Shown here piece after piece: positions 55,119-64,000 of a stretch of 64,000 bases of DNA. A program made the translations under genes and the position numbers. The DNA comes from Apoderus coryli (taxonomy: Eukaryota > Arthropoda > Insecta > Coleoptera > Attelabidae). Below the pieces are notes generated by a model that was not told the origin of the DNA, searched no databases, and saw only the letters and a list, made by a program, of their open reading frames with translations. The stretch covers positions 20,842,860-20,906,859 of the forward strand of contig OU452199.1 in NCBI GenBank assembly GCA_911728435.2, in the 5' to 3' direction. Numbering within the stretch: the stretch's first letter is position 1; each line of letters opens with the position of its first letter.

Positions 55119-55850
55119 GAGTAGATAATGGTTGTTTATGAATGTGATAGGAAAGTTTAGGATAGGTCAAATAAAATGTATGCTTTATAGATATTAGATA
55201 TTGCCTCCGTATGTGATGTTGATAAGGTACAAGACTATTAAGAAAATAATATACAGGGTGTCGTGTGTTAGGGAGCACAACATGTCTAATATCATACCAA
55301 ACGCAAAATTTGATTCAAGAAATTCAGCTGTGCGCTGTGCTCTCTCTAAAACTCAAAATTATATATATACCCTTATATATTATTGTTTAAACTAATATAA
55401 TTATATATGATGTTGTATAAACCGTAAACGTAATGGTCCACAGTATACTACAATTTATACAAATACATTTTCTTTAAATTAGTTGAACTGTTGTGTTGCT
55501 TTAGTTTTGGGATGGTCATTTAAAGGATTGATTTCAAAAGTAAATTATAATAATTCCAACATAACTTACAAGTCTTGTTACATTATGCAACAAACAAATC
55601 GTAAATGATAATACATTTATACTTGAATTATTGTTAAGTATTGGGATCAAATAATAAGGAATAGCAAAAATAAAAACACTTATATAATATAATAATAATA
55701 CAAAAATTTCAAATCCAAAAAACTATTTATTCAAAGTAAACTATGCAAAATCTTTCTCAAAAAATATATACTTACGAAAAATCCAGTTTTAAACGAGTCT
55801 GAATAATATATAACCATAAACTAAATTAGGTAGGTATACCAACAATTAAT
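55119..55850. other. Stretch without a recognised gene
   Basis: A single CAGGGTGTCGTGTGTTAGGG site at 55254 suggests a worn CAGGGTG-type repeat end. The rest is AT-rich and unassigned. Confidence 0.4.
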
Positions 55851-56692
55851 TAATAATTCATTCATTTAATTTATTCATTTAAAGCTACAAACACCACTAG
55901 TGGTAATTACATGTAGGCTTGGTACTTACAAAACTATAGTACTTATAAACCAAAAAACTAAATAACATATATTACACAGGTACCCCAAATTAAGATCAAA
56001 TAATATAACTTAGGTACTATAATATCATAGATACTCCTACTTAAGAGTTATTTCTCTATGCCAATACTGCTGAGAATAATCTTAAGTTGTCGCAGCGAGC
56101 AGCCAAATAAGTCAACTTCAGGTTTTAACATACTTAATTCGTTACTTATCCTTAAAATGTTAAGTACAGTTTCATTACATTAAAGCTTTGTAATAAGCTA
56201 TTGTAAGAGACCATATAGGGATACATATTGTTCTGCTTGACATAAAGATACCTGAGAAAACGTTTCTGTACCTCCTCAATAAGATCTATGTGTACTGCTG
56301 CCGTTGGCTGCCAAATACGTGAAAGATATTCCAAGTGAGGTCTCACTAAAGCGTTATACAACCGTATAATTGTTGAGATATTAAAATGTTTTGTATTACG
56401 TATAACAAACCCCAGAACTTTATATGCTTTATTATTACATTATAGTGCAGATTAAATTTCATATTAGGCTGAAACGGAATACCCAAATCTTTAATTTGCA
56501 TTTCTCTTGTTATCTCATCATCATTAATGTAATAAGTATGATGCAAAAAAATTATATTTATTGTGAAACTCATAATTGAACATTTTTTTGTATTTAGCTG
56601 CCTGTTATTTTGTTCAAACCAATGTATTACTTTATTCAAATCTAATAATTGTAGTATCTCACAGTCATTTGCAGTATACCTATATAGTGGGT
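55851..56692 (-). pseudogene. LINE ORF2 3' part, 3' UTR and tail
   Basis: On the minus strand: LYRYTANDCEILQLL, KVIHWFEQNNRQLNTKKCS, EITREMQIKDLGIPF, then VRPHLEYLSRIWQPTAAV and LIEEVQKRFLRYLYVKQ, a decayed element B/C-type reverse transcriptase C-terminal half with at least one frame change near 56350. The UTR runs to a tail TTTAAATGAATAAATTAAAT around 55851-55885. The catalytic centre is not included. Confidence 0.75.
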
Positions 56693-58223
56693 CACTGTAA
56701 GACCAACAACACAATCAGGACTAAATAATATAAAGAATATTGTCGAAAATATTGATTGGTCGTATATATTTGCAGGTGAGACCTCTGTAGATGTTAGGTT
56801 TAAAAATTTTGTAAATAGGTTGGAGAGCATAATAAGCGTGACTTTCCCGGCTAGACGGATTAGAGCTATAAATGGTATAACGACGAGCTGCGTGGAATGA
56901 GGGAGCAGGTACTGTTTTTACAGGATTTTTCGATATTATCCAGCCTTGCGGGACGAACTAAGAAAGTGTAGAGCAAAATATCGATCCGCGATTAGAGCTG
57001 CCAAAATTGCTGCTAATGACAATTTTATTCATGGTTAACCTAATCCTATTAGAACTATGTGGCAAATCATAAATCAACAACGAGATCTTAAAAGCACTGT
57101 CAATAAAGCTAATATCTCTGCGGGCGAATTCAACTCTTTTTTTGTTCATCAGTGCATGACATGTTAGTCAAGTCCCAGTACCAGCCAAGAGTTTTCAAGA
57201 GTATCTGGACTCAGCAGAGGTGATTTCCCCTGCGGAAAGCCTGTATTTTGAGGAAGTGACACTTATTGAGGTTCGAGACATCATTCTCAATATGAAACCT
57301 AAGAAGTCCAAGGACATTTTTGGGATGAATAGTAATATATTAAAATGTATAGTTCATGTGTCCAGTGGGACCACTTACTCTGTGTTTGGATCAATCAGTT
57401 TGGATCAATCAGTTTACCCGTCCATCCTATCGACTTCTAGGGTAATTCCTGTCCACAAAAAGAACGGCTCGATTGAAGATAAGACAAACTATAGGCCTAT
57501 ATCCATTGTTCCTATTCTCAGTAAAGTTTTTGAAGAAGCTATTAAGGAGAGGATTGTTAGGTTCCTTAATAAGCACAAGCTATTTAATAAGCGACAATAT
57601 GGTTTTAAGAAAGGTCTATCTACAACACAGGCCATCATGCATCTAGCTGACATCATTAGTGGTGCCTATAACGACGGGGAGTACGTTGGGGGCATGTTCT
57701 GCGACCTTAGCAGAGCGTTTGATTGTTTGTGTCATGATAAGCTCTCTGCGAATTTATACAGGTACGGTTTCTCGGAGCGTTGTGTATGCCTTGTGAGTTC
57801 GTATTAGGGTGATAGAATGCAGCTCGTTTAAGTGAACGGTGAAGTGACAGAGACCCTACCGCTAACCTTGGGTGTTCCGCAAGGTTCAGTTTTGGGCACA
57901 ATTCTTTTTTTGTTATAAACGACCTGAGGGAACCGACTGGCGGCTCCAGTGCTATTCTGTTTGCGGATGATACCACTATCTTGCAGAAAAGCCCAGATAT
58001 CCGGGAACTTATTTCCAACTGCAATGAAATAAAGTGTAACATGGCAGACTGGTTTGCCGCTAATGGTTTGAGTTTGAATCTAGAGAAGACACAGACCATG
58101 TACTTCTCCTTGAGGAACTTGAACATGTGTGAGAGCGCCGACTTGGTGAAGTTTCGGCGTCGTTCTCGACCTAAAGTTGTCCTGGAGCCTGCACATTGAC
58201 TATTTAGCTAAAAAAAATAAATA
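56693..58223 (+). pseudogene. Non-LTR element J, ORF2 first part
   Basis: Begins 5'-truncated in the linker after the endonuclease (IKNIVENIDWSYIFAG), continues KCRAKYRSAIRAAKIAAND and then the reverse transcriptase: LNMKPKKSKDIFGMN, YRPISIVPILSKVFEEAI, MFCDLSRAFDCLCHDKL, LTLGVPQGSVLGTILF and LFADDTTILQ. The frame changes several times (near 56885, 57170, 57810, 57920 and 58140). At 58223 it is cut in HIDYLAKK by the pogo element and resumes at 61121. Confidence 0.82.
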
Positions 58224-61118
58224 AGGTAAGGTGGGGTGGGGTAAGAGCATTTTTGGGGCAAGTGCAGTATTCGCAACTTTTATTCAAGTTTCGTAGCGAA
58301 AGGTCCTGCCATCTATGAAGACTGTCTCTAACGAATATGCCCAACTTAACCCAACCACTACCAGCCATTTCTGTTTTTCGTTGTGTGAGTAGCACGTTCC
58401 TGAATTTTAATGCGCGTTTCAACTTGATACTCGAGTTGGTATTTGTTTTTTAATCAATAAACATCAGTGAATTAATGCATCTTTAATTCGTAATTTTTGG
58501 TGGGTAGGTATGTTAATTAAGCTGTTTTTCTAATATTATTGTATTTTCGTAGTTGCTAACCTAAATTGTTGTTTTTGATTACATGACGCACTTGCCCCAT
58601 CTATTTTCTCTAGTGAGGCTAGTGCAGTCACTTTCAGCGGGGCAAGAGCTCTATACAACGCACTTGCCCCATGCAGCACAAAATACAATAACTACGTTCT
58701 TTTCAGAAATCAACATGGTGCGAAAATATATCCGTAAAAGTAAACGAGGGGCTGGATATTCTCCTGAAACCTTAATGTTGGCTGTTACATACGTAAGAAA
58801 TGGTATTATGACACCATATGGAGCTAGCGGAGTATACAAAATTCCTATAAATACAATTAGAGATCACGTTACAGGTCGAAGGGGCCAAAATAGCAGTACA
58901 TACGGCCGGAGAACAGACCTTAGTTATGAACAAAAAAGTCATTGGCTGACTGTATTCGCTGCTTGGAAAAATGGGGATTTGGGTTATCCAGGAAAAATAT
59001 ATTAGAGTTGGTAGGCGAATACGTTAAAATAAACCAGATTAAAACTCAATTTAAAAATGGACGCCCAGGCGAAGACTGGGTTTTAAACTTTAAACGTCGA
59101 CACAATCTCTCTATTAAAATACCGCAAAGTACGACAAGTGGTCCCGGTAAACAAAACACTACAATTTTAATGTGCTGCAGTGCAAGTGGAAAGAAGGCTC
59201 CACCTCTAATAATTTTTAAGGGAAAACGTGTGGGACCAGTGGGTAGCACCAGCTGGAACCGAATTTCCAAATACTACATACGCAGCCACTGCAAATGGCT
59301 GGATGGAGACTACCGTTTTCAAAAATTATTTTGAAAAAAGCTTCATAAGTCAATTGCCTCCTGAACGTCCAGTATTAGTTATATATGACGGGCACGCCAC
59401 ACATTTAAGTGTTGATCTCATTAAAATTGCCATTGCAAACGACATAACTATATTAAAACTGCCTCCACATACGAGTCATCTGTTGCAGCCTCTAGACTTA
59501 AGTGTATTTAAATCATTAAAAAGTCGATGGGACGCTAAGTTAGTACAGTGGCAACGCAAAAATGTAGGCATTAAAATTCCCAAGAGTACTTTTTTCAAGC
59601 TCATCGGCGAGATATGGACCGAAACTAAACCTGAAATATTATTAAATGGTTTTAATAAAGCGGGTATTTGTCCAGTAAACCGTAATGTAATCCCCTCAGA
59701 ATAAATGTATGATACGATTGCATTAAAAAATGGAAATCTTTACAAATGCAAAGTGTCAGTGCGACCAACCATCAACATCCTCACAAAGTCAGGGCGACCC
59801 TAATATCCCTATATCTCCAATGTCACAAATGCAAGCCGAAGATTCGGCTTCTTTGGCTCCTTCCATACGACAGGATGAAAATATTTCAGATGAAAGTGAA
59901 AATCGTACAAAAGTTCATGACAGTAGTGACAATTTTCCTCAAAATGTATTCAGATTTGAAGAACTCTTGCTTAAATCGTTAAAACGCGACCAATTTCCTT
60001 CAAAGCAACCCCGAAAACGTGTTTGTTTGGGGGCAGAAGTTATAACAAACAAAGATGTTTTAGAAATTCGAGAGAAAATGGATATCAAAACTGGGCCTAT
60101 ACACAAGATTTCAAAAAAAAAAGAAGAATAACAAGGTCGCCAATACAAGTGACTCAGAAGAAAGCGATCTTGAATCTTGGAAAAGTGATCAAAGTGAGGA
60201 CAGAATAACCGAGTTTGATGAAATGTCAGAGCGAGAAGATCCTGAAGTTGATCAAACCATATCACCTGTTGAAGAGATTGTTTCTACAACAAGGGAAACC
60301 GATTTTCATAAAATCCAAAACGGAGACTTTGTAATAGCTAACTTTTTTGGAAAAAAGAAAACTTACAAATATGTTTGTCTGATAACAGCTTTATCTGACG
60401 ATGAAGCTGAAGTAACATGTTTACGTAAAATGCGAAAATCATGGGAATTCAGGCTCGAAGAACAAGACAAATGTTCAATTTTATTGTCCGATATTATTAA
60501 AAAACTTGAACAACCCAAATTGGTACCATATGGAGATAATCAAAAGTATATTTTCTCAAGTGCTGTAGAGGTATCTGAACAGTAGAAAAAGTTAAGTTAT
60601 TAGTAGCTATATTTTGTGAAAAATTCTTTAAGTTACTTACCCATGTTTTATTACACCTTCATATTTTGATTTTTCAACGATTTTCTTAATGTTGTGCGTG
60701 TTCAAACATTTATTTGTCATTTTCTTGATTTTAAACGTGTACTATTAAAATTTAAAAAGTTTATAGCTTCTGTATTTTTTTTTTTTGGCCAGTTTTAATT
60801 TTATTTGAAAGTAAACATTTTATTGAGGTGATTGCTCTCGCCCCGTTTATAGTTTCGGCACATATAAGCTAAAATATTGACGAAAACGCACTAGCCCCCA
60901 AATCATGGGGCAAGTGCGTTTTTGGCACCAAAAAAATAAAAATTGCAGTATTTAGAAAATCCTTAATTCTATTAATTTTTGTCGACATTGGTCAATAAAG
61001 TATAATATAACGTAGTAACTCTCATAAGCGGGAAAGCCCTTGGCACTAATATAAAACACTCACTGCATTTTTAAATTCACCTATTCATTTTTTGGTACGC
61101 TCTTACCCCACCTTACCT
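58224..61118 (+). mobile_element. pogo-type element 2, nearly complete
   Basis: Ends AGGTAAGGTGGGGTGGGGTA and the reversed AGGTAAGGTGGGGTAAGAGC (the left copy has a 5-base GGGGT duplication) with TA on each side (58222-58223 and 61119-61120). GGGGCAAGTGCG or its complement recurs near both ends (about 58256, 58593, 58640, 58664, 60914), likely binding sites. It inserted into the ORF2 of a LINE. The transposase is damaged and lacks part of the catalytic domain. Confidence 0.92.
58715..60585 (+). pseudogene. pogo-type transposase 2, missing the first catalytic Asp region
   Basis: From ATG 58715: MVRKYIRKSKRGAGYSPETL, IPINTIRDHVTGRRG (HTH), a shift near 58968, EKWGFGLSRKNILELVGEYV (CENPB-type HTH), WVLNFKRRHNLSI. 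It then jumps from IPQSTTSGPGKQ straight to NTTILMCCSASGKKAPPLII. In relatives about 80-100 residues with NVDE(S/T)G, the first catalytic Asp, lie between. After another shift near 59228, VLVIYDGHATH holds the second Asp and PPHTSHLLQPLDLSVFKSLK the third. The C-terminus (59730-60585, two more shifts and a stop at 59702) is serine-rich, then PRKRVCLG, an acidic stretch and GDFVIANFFGKKKTYKYVCL. The missing segment makes the enzyme inactive. Confidence 0.88.
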
Positions 61119-61120
61119 TA

Positions 61121-62699
61121 GTAATGTTTACTTACTACGAAACCTGGCCGGTTCTGTCTCGCCGACGGTGCTCCTAACATCGTATTATGCAAGCATACGA
61201 GTACACTCTCTCATTTCCGTGTAAGCGACAACCTGGGATACAGAGAAGACTGTAGGGAAAGCTTTAGGAAGCTGGGTATTTTGACGGTGCCTTGCATCTT
61301 TTTGTTGCATGCTTTTACTCATGTGAGAGATTATATGCACAAATATTCCCTACAGGAAAATGAGCATTCTTATAATACAAGGCAGGCTAATAAGATTAGA
61401 CTAAATTTTAATAGAGTAAATGCTGCTAGATCAGCGGAAAATTACTTTGGTCCGATAATCTTCAATGTGCTACCGGAAAGGGTCAGGGAGTTGCCTGTGA
61501 AGCCACTGAAGTCAGTGGCGGTTGGTCGGGGTAGGCAAAGTAGGCACCGCCTACCTTTAAAACTTCGCCCTAAATTAAATACTCAATTTATTATTATTGA
61601 CTCCGTAATTTAAAAAAAAAATTGATTCTTATTATTAATTTCATTTTCTACCTTAAACCTTTAAAACATCCCCTTTAATTCAATAATTATCTGTAGGAAT
61701 AATATAACTACCGCAAAATAGGTTTACCGCTGGTGCTATAACCCACCACCGAGACTTCGCATTTTTACAGGCAACTGTTATCGTCGCCTACACCGTATAC
61801 TCGTATACAGATATACCTATGTACATATCAAAAGTTTTTCGCCACCGGTCACCGGGTAATAGTATGTACTACCAAATACGGCCTAAAATACATGAATTTT
61901 GCTTAAAATTTTTGTACTTTTTCTTGAATATATTTAAATAAATATACAGAAAAAACTGGTGGTGATTGAGAACTTTTATATAAAACCTATTGAAATAATA
62001 TGTGTTCTGTTGCGTAGGAACGGGTTTACGTTGAGCTTAGGCACCTACCCCGGCCGTCTTCTATCTATTGTAGATAGGTAGGTATACTATTTCGAATTTC
62101 GATTTGTACGTAGGTATTTTTGTTTACTGTTTTTTACATTACGTTTGAATTATTTGTTCGTTTGTTGTTTAAATACTAGTGCCATTGATTAAAAAGTGTA
62201 TGTATTTAATTATATAATAATAATAGTAATACTATTTTGACTAGTAGAAGTAAAGATTAGTGGTTCTGCTGCATAACTTGTTGCGGTAGCGGTAAGTAGT
62301 AATTAGTTTAATTAATATTTATTCAATACAAATAATTTTGTATTTTATTTGTATTTGATTATGTATTGGATTGCCTAGAGTAGTGAATGGGGCATAACTT
62401 TTAAAAATAAAAAAATAAGTTTTACCTTACGAAACCCGTATTTTAACGTGTTCTTTTTTACCTTTATAATTTTCTACTTTTCATCAAAGGCGCTTGACCT
62501 TGACAATCTAAAAAAAAATTCAAATGCGGCGCCTTTTTCTTCACATCCATTTTTACTTAGTGCCTACCTAATAAAATTACACACGAGCCGCCACTGACTG
62601 AAGTCAAAACTAAAAGCGTATCTTATACAAAAATGTTTTTATTCATTTGACGAATTTATTTGTAATGATTTTAGCACAGATCTAGAAACCCTTTTCTAG
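61121..62699 (+). pseudogene. Non-LTR element J, ORF2 C-terminal part
   Basis: Resumes after the pogo insertion with VYLLRNLAGSVSPTVLL, then a degraded segment, RKLGILTVPCIFLLHAF, YNTRQANKIRLNFNRVN and NYFGPIIFNVLPERVRELPV. It is cut at KPLKS by the hAT element (61513-62596). Skipping the hAT element and one copy of its 8-bp duplication restores KLKAYLIQKCFYSF and a stop at 62697-62699 without a shift. Confidence 0.85.
61513..62596. mobile_element. hAT element with perfect 8-bp duplication
   Basis: Ends CAGTGGCGGTTGGTCGGGGT and the reversed CAGTGGCGGCTCGTGTGTAA; ACTGAAGT lies directly outside both ends (61505-61512 and 62597-62604). CAGTGGCGG is a common hAT terminus. Both subterminal zones carry TAGGCAC. 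At 1.08 kb with no transposase frame it is non-autonomous. Confidence 0.92.
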
Positions 62700-62904
62700 A
62701 TCTGTGGATTTTAGTAACCTTACTGCGTGAGGTTAGCTCGTGTGGGTATTTCACAAATGTTGTATGTTACCTGTTTTGGTGTGTATGTATATATATTTTT
62801 GTTGACTGGTTTGTGTCTATATATATATTTATATTATGTAATTTTTCTTTTTTTTTGACTTGTGTAATGCTTTGTAAAATAAATAAATAAATAAATTTAT
62901 TTTG
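62700..62904 (+). repeat. Non-LTR element J 3' UTR and (AAAT)n tail
   Basis: The UTR ends GTGTAATGCTTTGTAAAATA and then AAATAAATAAATAAATTTA, the tail of the element begun at 56693. Confidence 0.75.
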
Positions 62905-63508
62905 TTAACTAAAATTGATTCATAGATTTTTGATAAATTGTTAAGTATACTTATGGGCCGATAATTTTCTATTTCATTTTTTTTATCACTTTTATAAAGA
63001 TAGGGGTAATTATATTATATTCATTCAATTTGTTAGGGAAAATATTATGTTGAATATATAAGTTGAAAATATCAAAGGTTTAAGCATAATATCTGAGCAA
63101 CCCTTATAAATGTAGACTGGTATAGTGTCTTGGACAGTTGATTTTTTTGATTTTAAGTTTTTAATATTCTCTAGCACTTCAATTTCATTTATTTTTGAGA
63201 ATTCGAAGGAACCCTAAGGATAGTCTGACTCAAAACTTTCGTATACACTACCAAAGAATGTGGCAAATGTATTTGCCATATTGTTAGGACCACTATACGT
63301 TAACCTACTCCTACACATTCCTTTCGGTAATCCACCATCATGTTTTTTGTCTTTCATATAAAACCAAAATTTTTTCGGATCATTATTAATGAACTGTTCT
63401 AGTTTATGACGATTAGCTTTTAGTTTTATTTCATTTTTTGTTGACTGTTTGAGATTTTTATATTCTCTCACTTGCACTATGCTAGCCTTCCCTTTTCTAA
63501 CTAGTAAT
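62905..63508 (-). pseudogene. LINE ORF2 fragment (linker and start of reverse transcriptase)
   Basis: Minus strand: VRKGKASIVQVREYKNLKQS, INNDPKKFWFYMKDKKHDGG, MANTFATFFGSVYESF, then after a frame change IKNLKSKKSTVQDTIPVYI and a degraded YRPISILNNLSKIYES-like end at about 62930. It may be the 5' side of the same minus-strand copy whose 3' side is at 55851-56692, separated by element J, but about 450 bases of reverse transcriptase are missing between them. Confidence 0.7.
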
Positions 63509-64000
63509 AATTATATAAATTAAATTTTACATACTTAAATAATATATTAATATCTATCAAATTTAATATATTATAGAATATACATATACAATTCCTTACG
63601 TTAACCGAAGCGAAGCACATACCTTTAATTTACGATTCCATAATGCAATAATATTCACTACTACAACTCGTAAATTATTATTTTCTATTTAGCAATAAGA
63701 ATTGCTATTATAAACTAGTTTTTTTGCGTTTACCTAGAAACAGATGCAGAGCACTAGCTTATGGAAAATACTTCAGAATAGTATTATTTACTGATCTCTG
63801 CTTATGGCGCCAAAACATTCAAAACAAAGCGAAACGCACGTCACCGATCCGTGACGGCCACCCACAGAGACATGTACCATAAACGAACGTTCCCATATTG
63901 GCTTTGCACAAAAGGAAATTAACGTATGCTGGCTAAGCATAAGTTTATCTTCGTGGAAATACCATTGGTATGGACTGTGCCAATGCTCAATACTGATGGC
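63509..64000. other. Window end without a recognised gene
   Basis: AT-rich to 63780, then less so. No coding sequence or repeat was recognised in this part. Confidence 0.4.

Overview
The window is AT-rich nuclear DNA from an arthropod, almost certainly an insect. The evidence is one host gene of the insect ecdysteroid-phosphate phosphatase (EPPase, UBASH3/STS-like) type, non-LTR retrotransposons with short-repeat 3' tails such as (TAAA)n, (AAT)n and (ATT)n, tRNA-derived SINEs, and a very dense mixture of DNA transposons. The insect order cannot be told from the sequence. Nothing bacterial, plastid-like or mitochondrial was seen.

Host gene. Four minus-strand coding exons (45718-45578, 35266-34942, 29068-28844, 21379-21123) have consensus splice sites and matching phases and give a 315-residue histidine phosphatase with an RHGER motif and a late GHA motif. 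Its three introns (10.3, 5.9 and 7.5 kb) are filled with transposons.

Layout. 1-534 is half of a foldback element; 537-1811 a tandem-repeat-rich, DINE-1/Helentron-like element; 1865-1964 a small hAT-type MITE; 2425-3470 palindromes and a mariner-superfamily fragment; 3772-7240 non-LTR element A; 7382-8146 a PIF/Harbinger derivative; 8281-8466 a THAP-domain fossil; 9184-11043 a 1.9 kb foldback; 11093-13746 a Mutator-like element (perfect 36-bp TIRs, 9-bp target duplication) with a nested MITE; 13881-14653 a PIF-type MITE carrying a SINE; about 16570-20520 non-LTR element B with an intact 943-codon ORF2; 21885-27665 non-LTR element C interrupted by minus-strand element D; 27660-28550 unrecognised coding remnants; 29245-31530 LINE remnants and hairpins; 32577-34793 a decayed transposase-bearing mariner-superfamily element with about 550-bp TIRs; 35380-44062 a LINE split by a 7 kb hAT-like element that itself holds the large DINE-1-like element, which holds another element; 45941-46994 another mariner-superfamily derivative; 48172-53195 nested inverted-repeat elements with a CCTAA-containing minisatellite, a SINE and a pogo element; 53558-53982 a hAT MITE; 54595-55115 a PIF-type MITE; 55851-63508 minus-strand LINE pieces and a plus-strand LINE whose ORF2 is cut by a pogo element and a hAT element.

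How the parts relate. The DNA elements fall into a few target-site classes: TA (mariner and pogo superfamilies, with CAGGGTG or AGGT termini), TWA (PIF/Harbinger), 8 bp (hAT) and 9 bp (Mutator). Most are non-autonomous. The only mariner-superfamily transposase with most of its domains (33078-34122) is broken, and both pogo copies lack at least part of the catalytic domain. Non-LTR element B looks the youngest retroelement: its ORF2 is uninterrupted, with all endonuclease and RT motifs in place. I saw no clear undescribed cellular system. The most novel-looking material is the multi-level nest at 35-44 kb, the possible HDV-like ribozyme fold inside it, the two catalytic-core-deleted pogo elements, and two unrecognised coding remnants.
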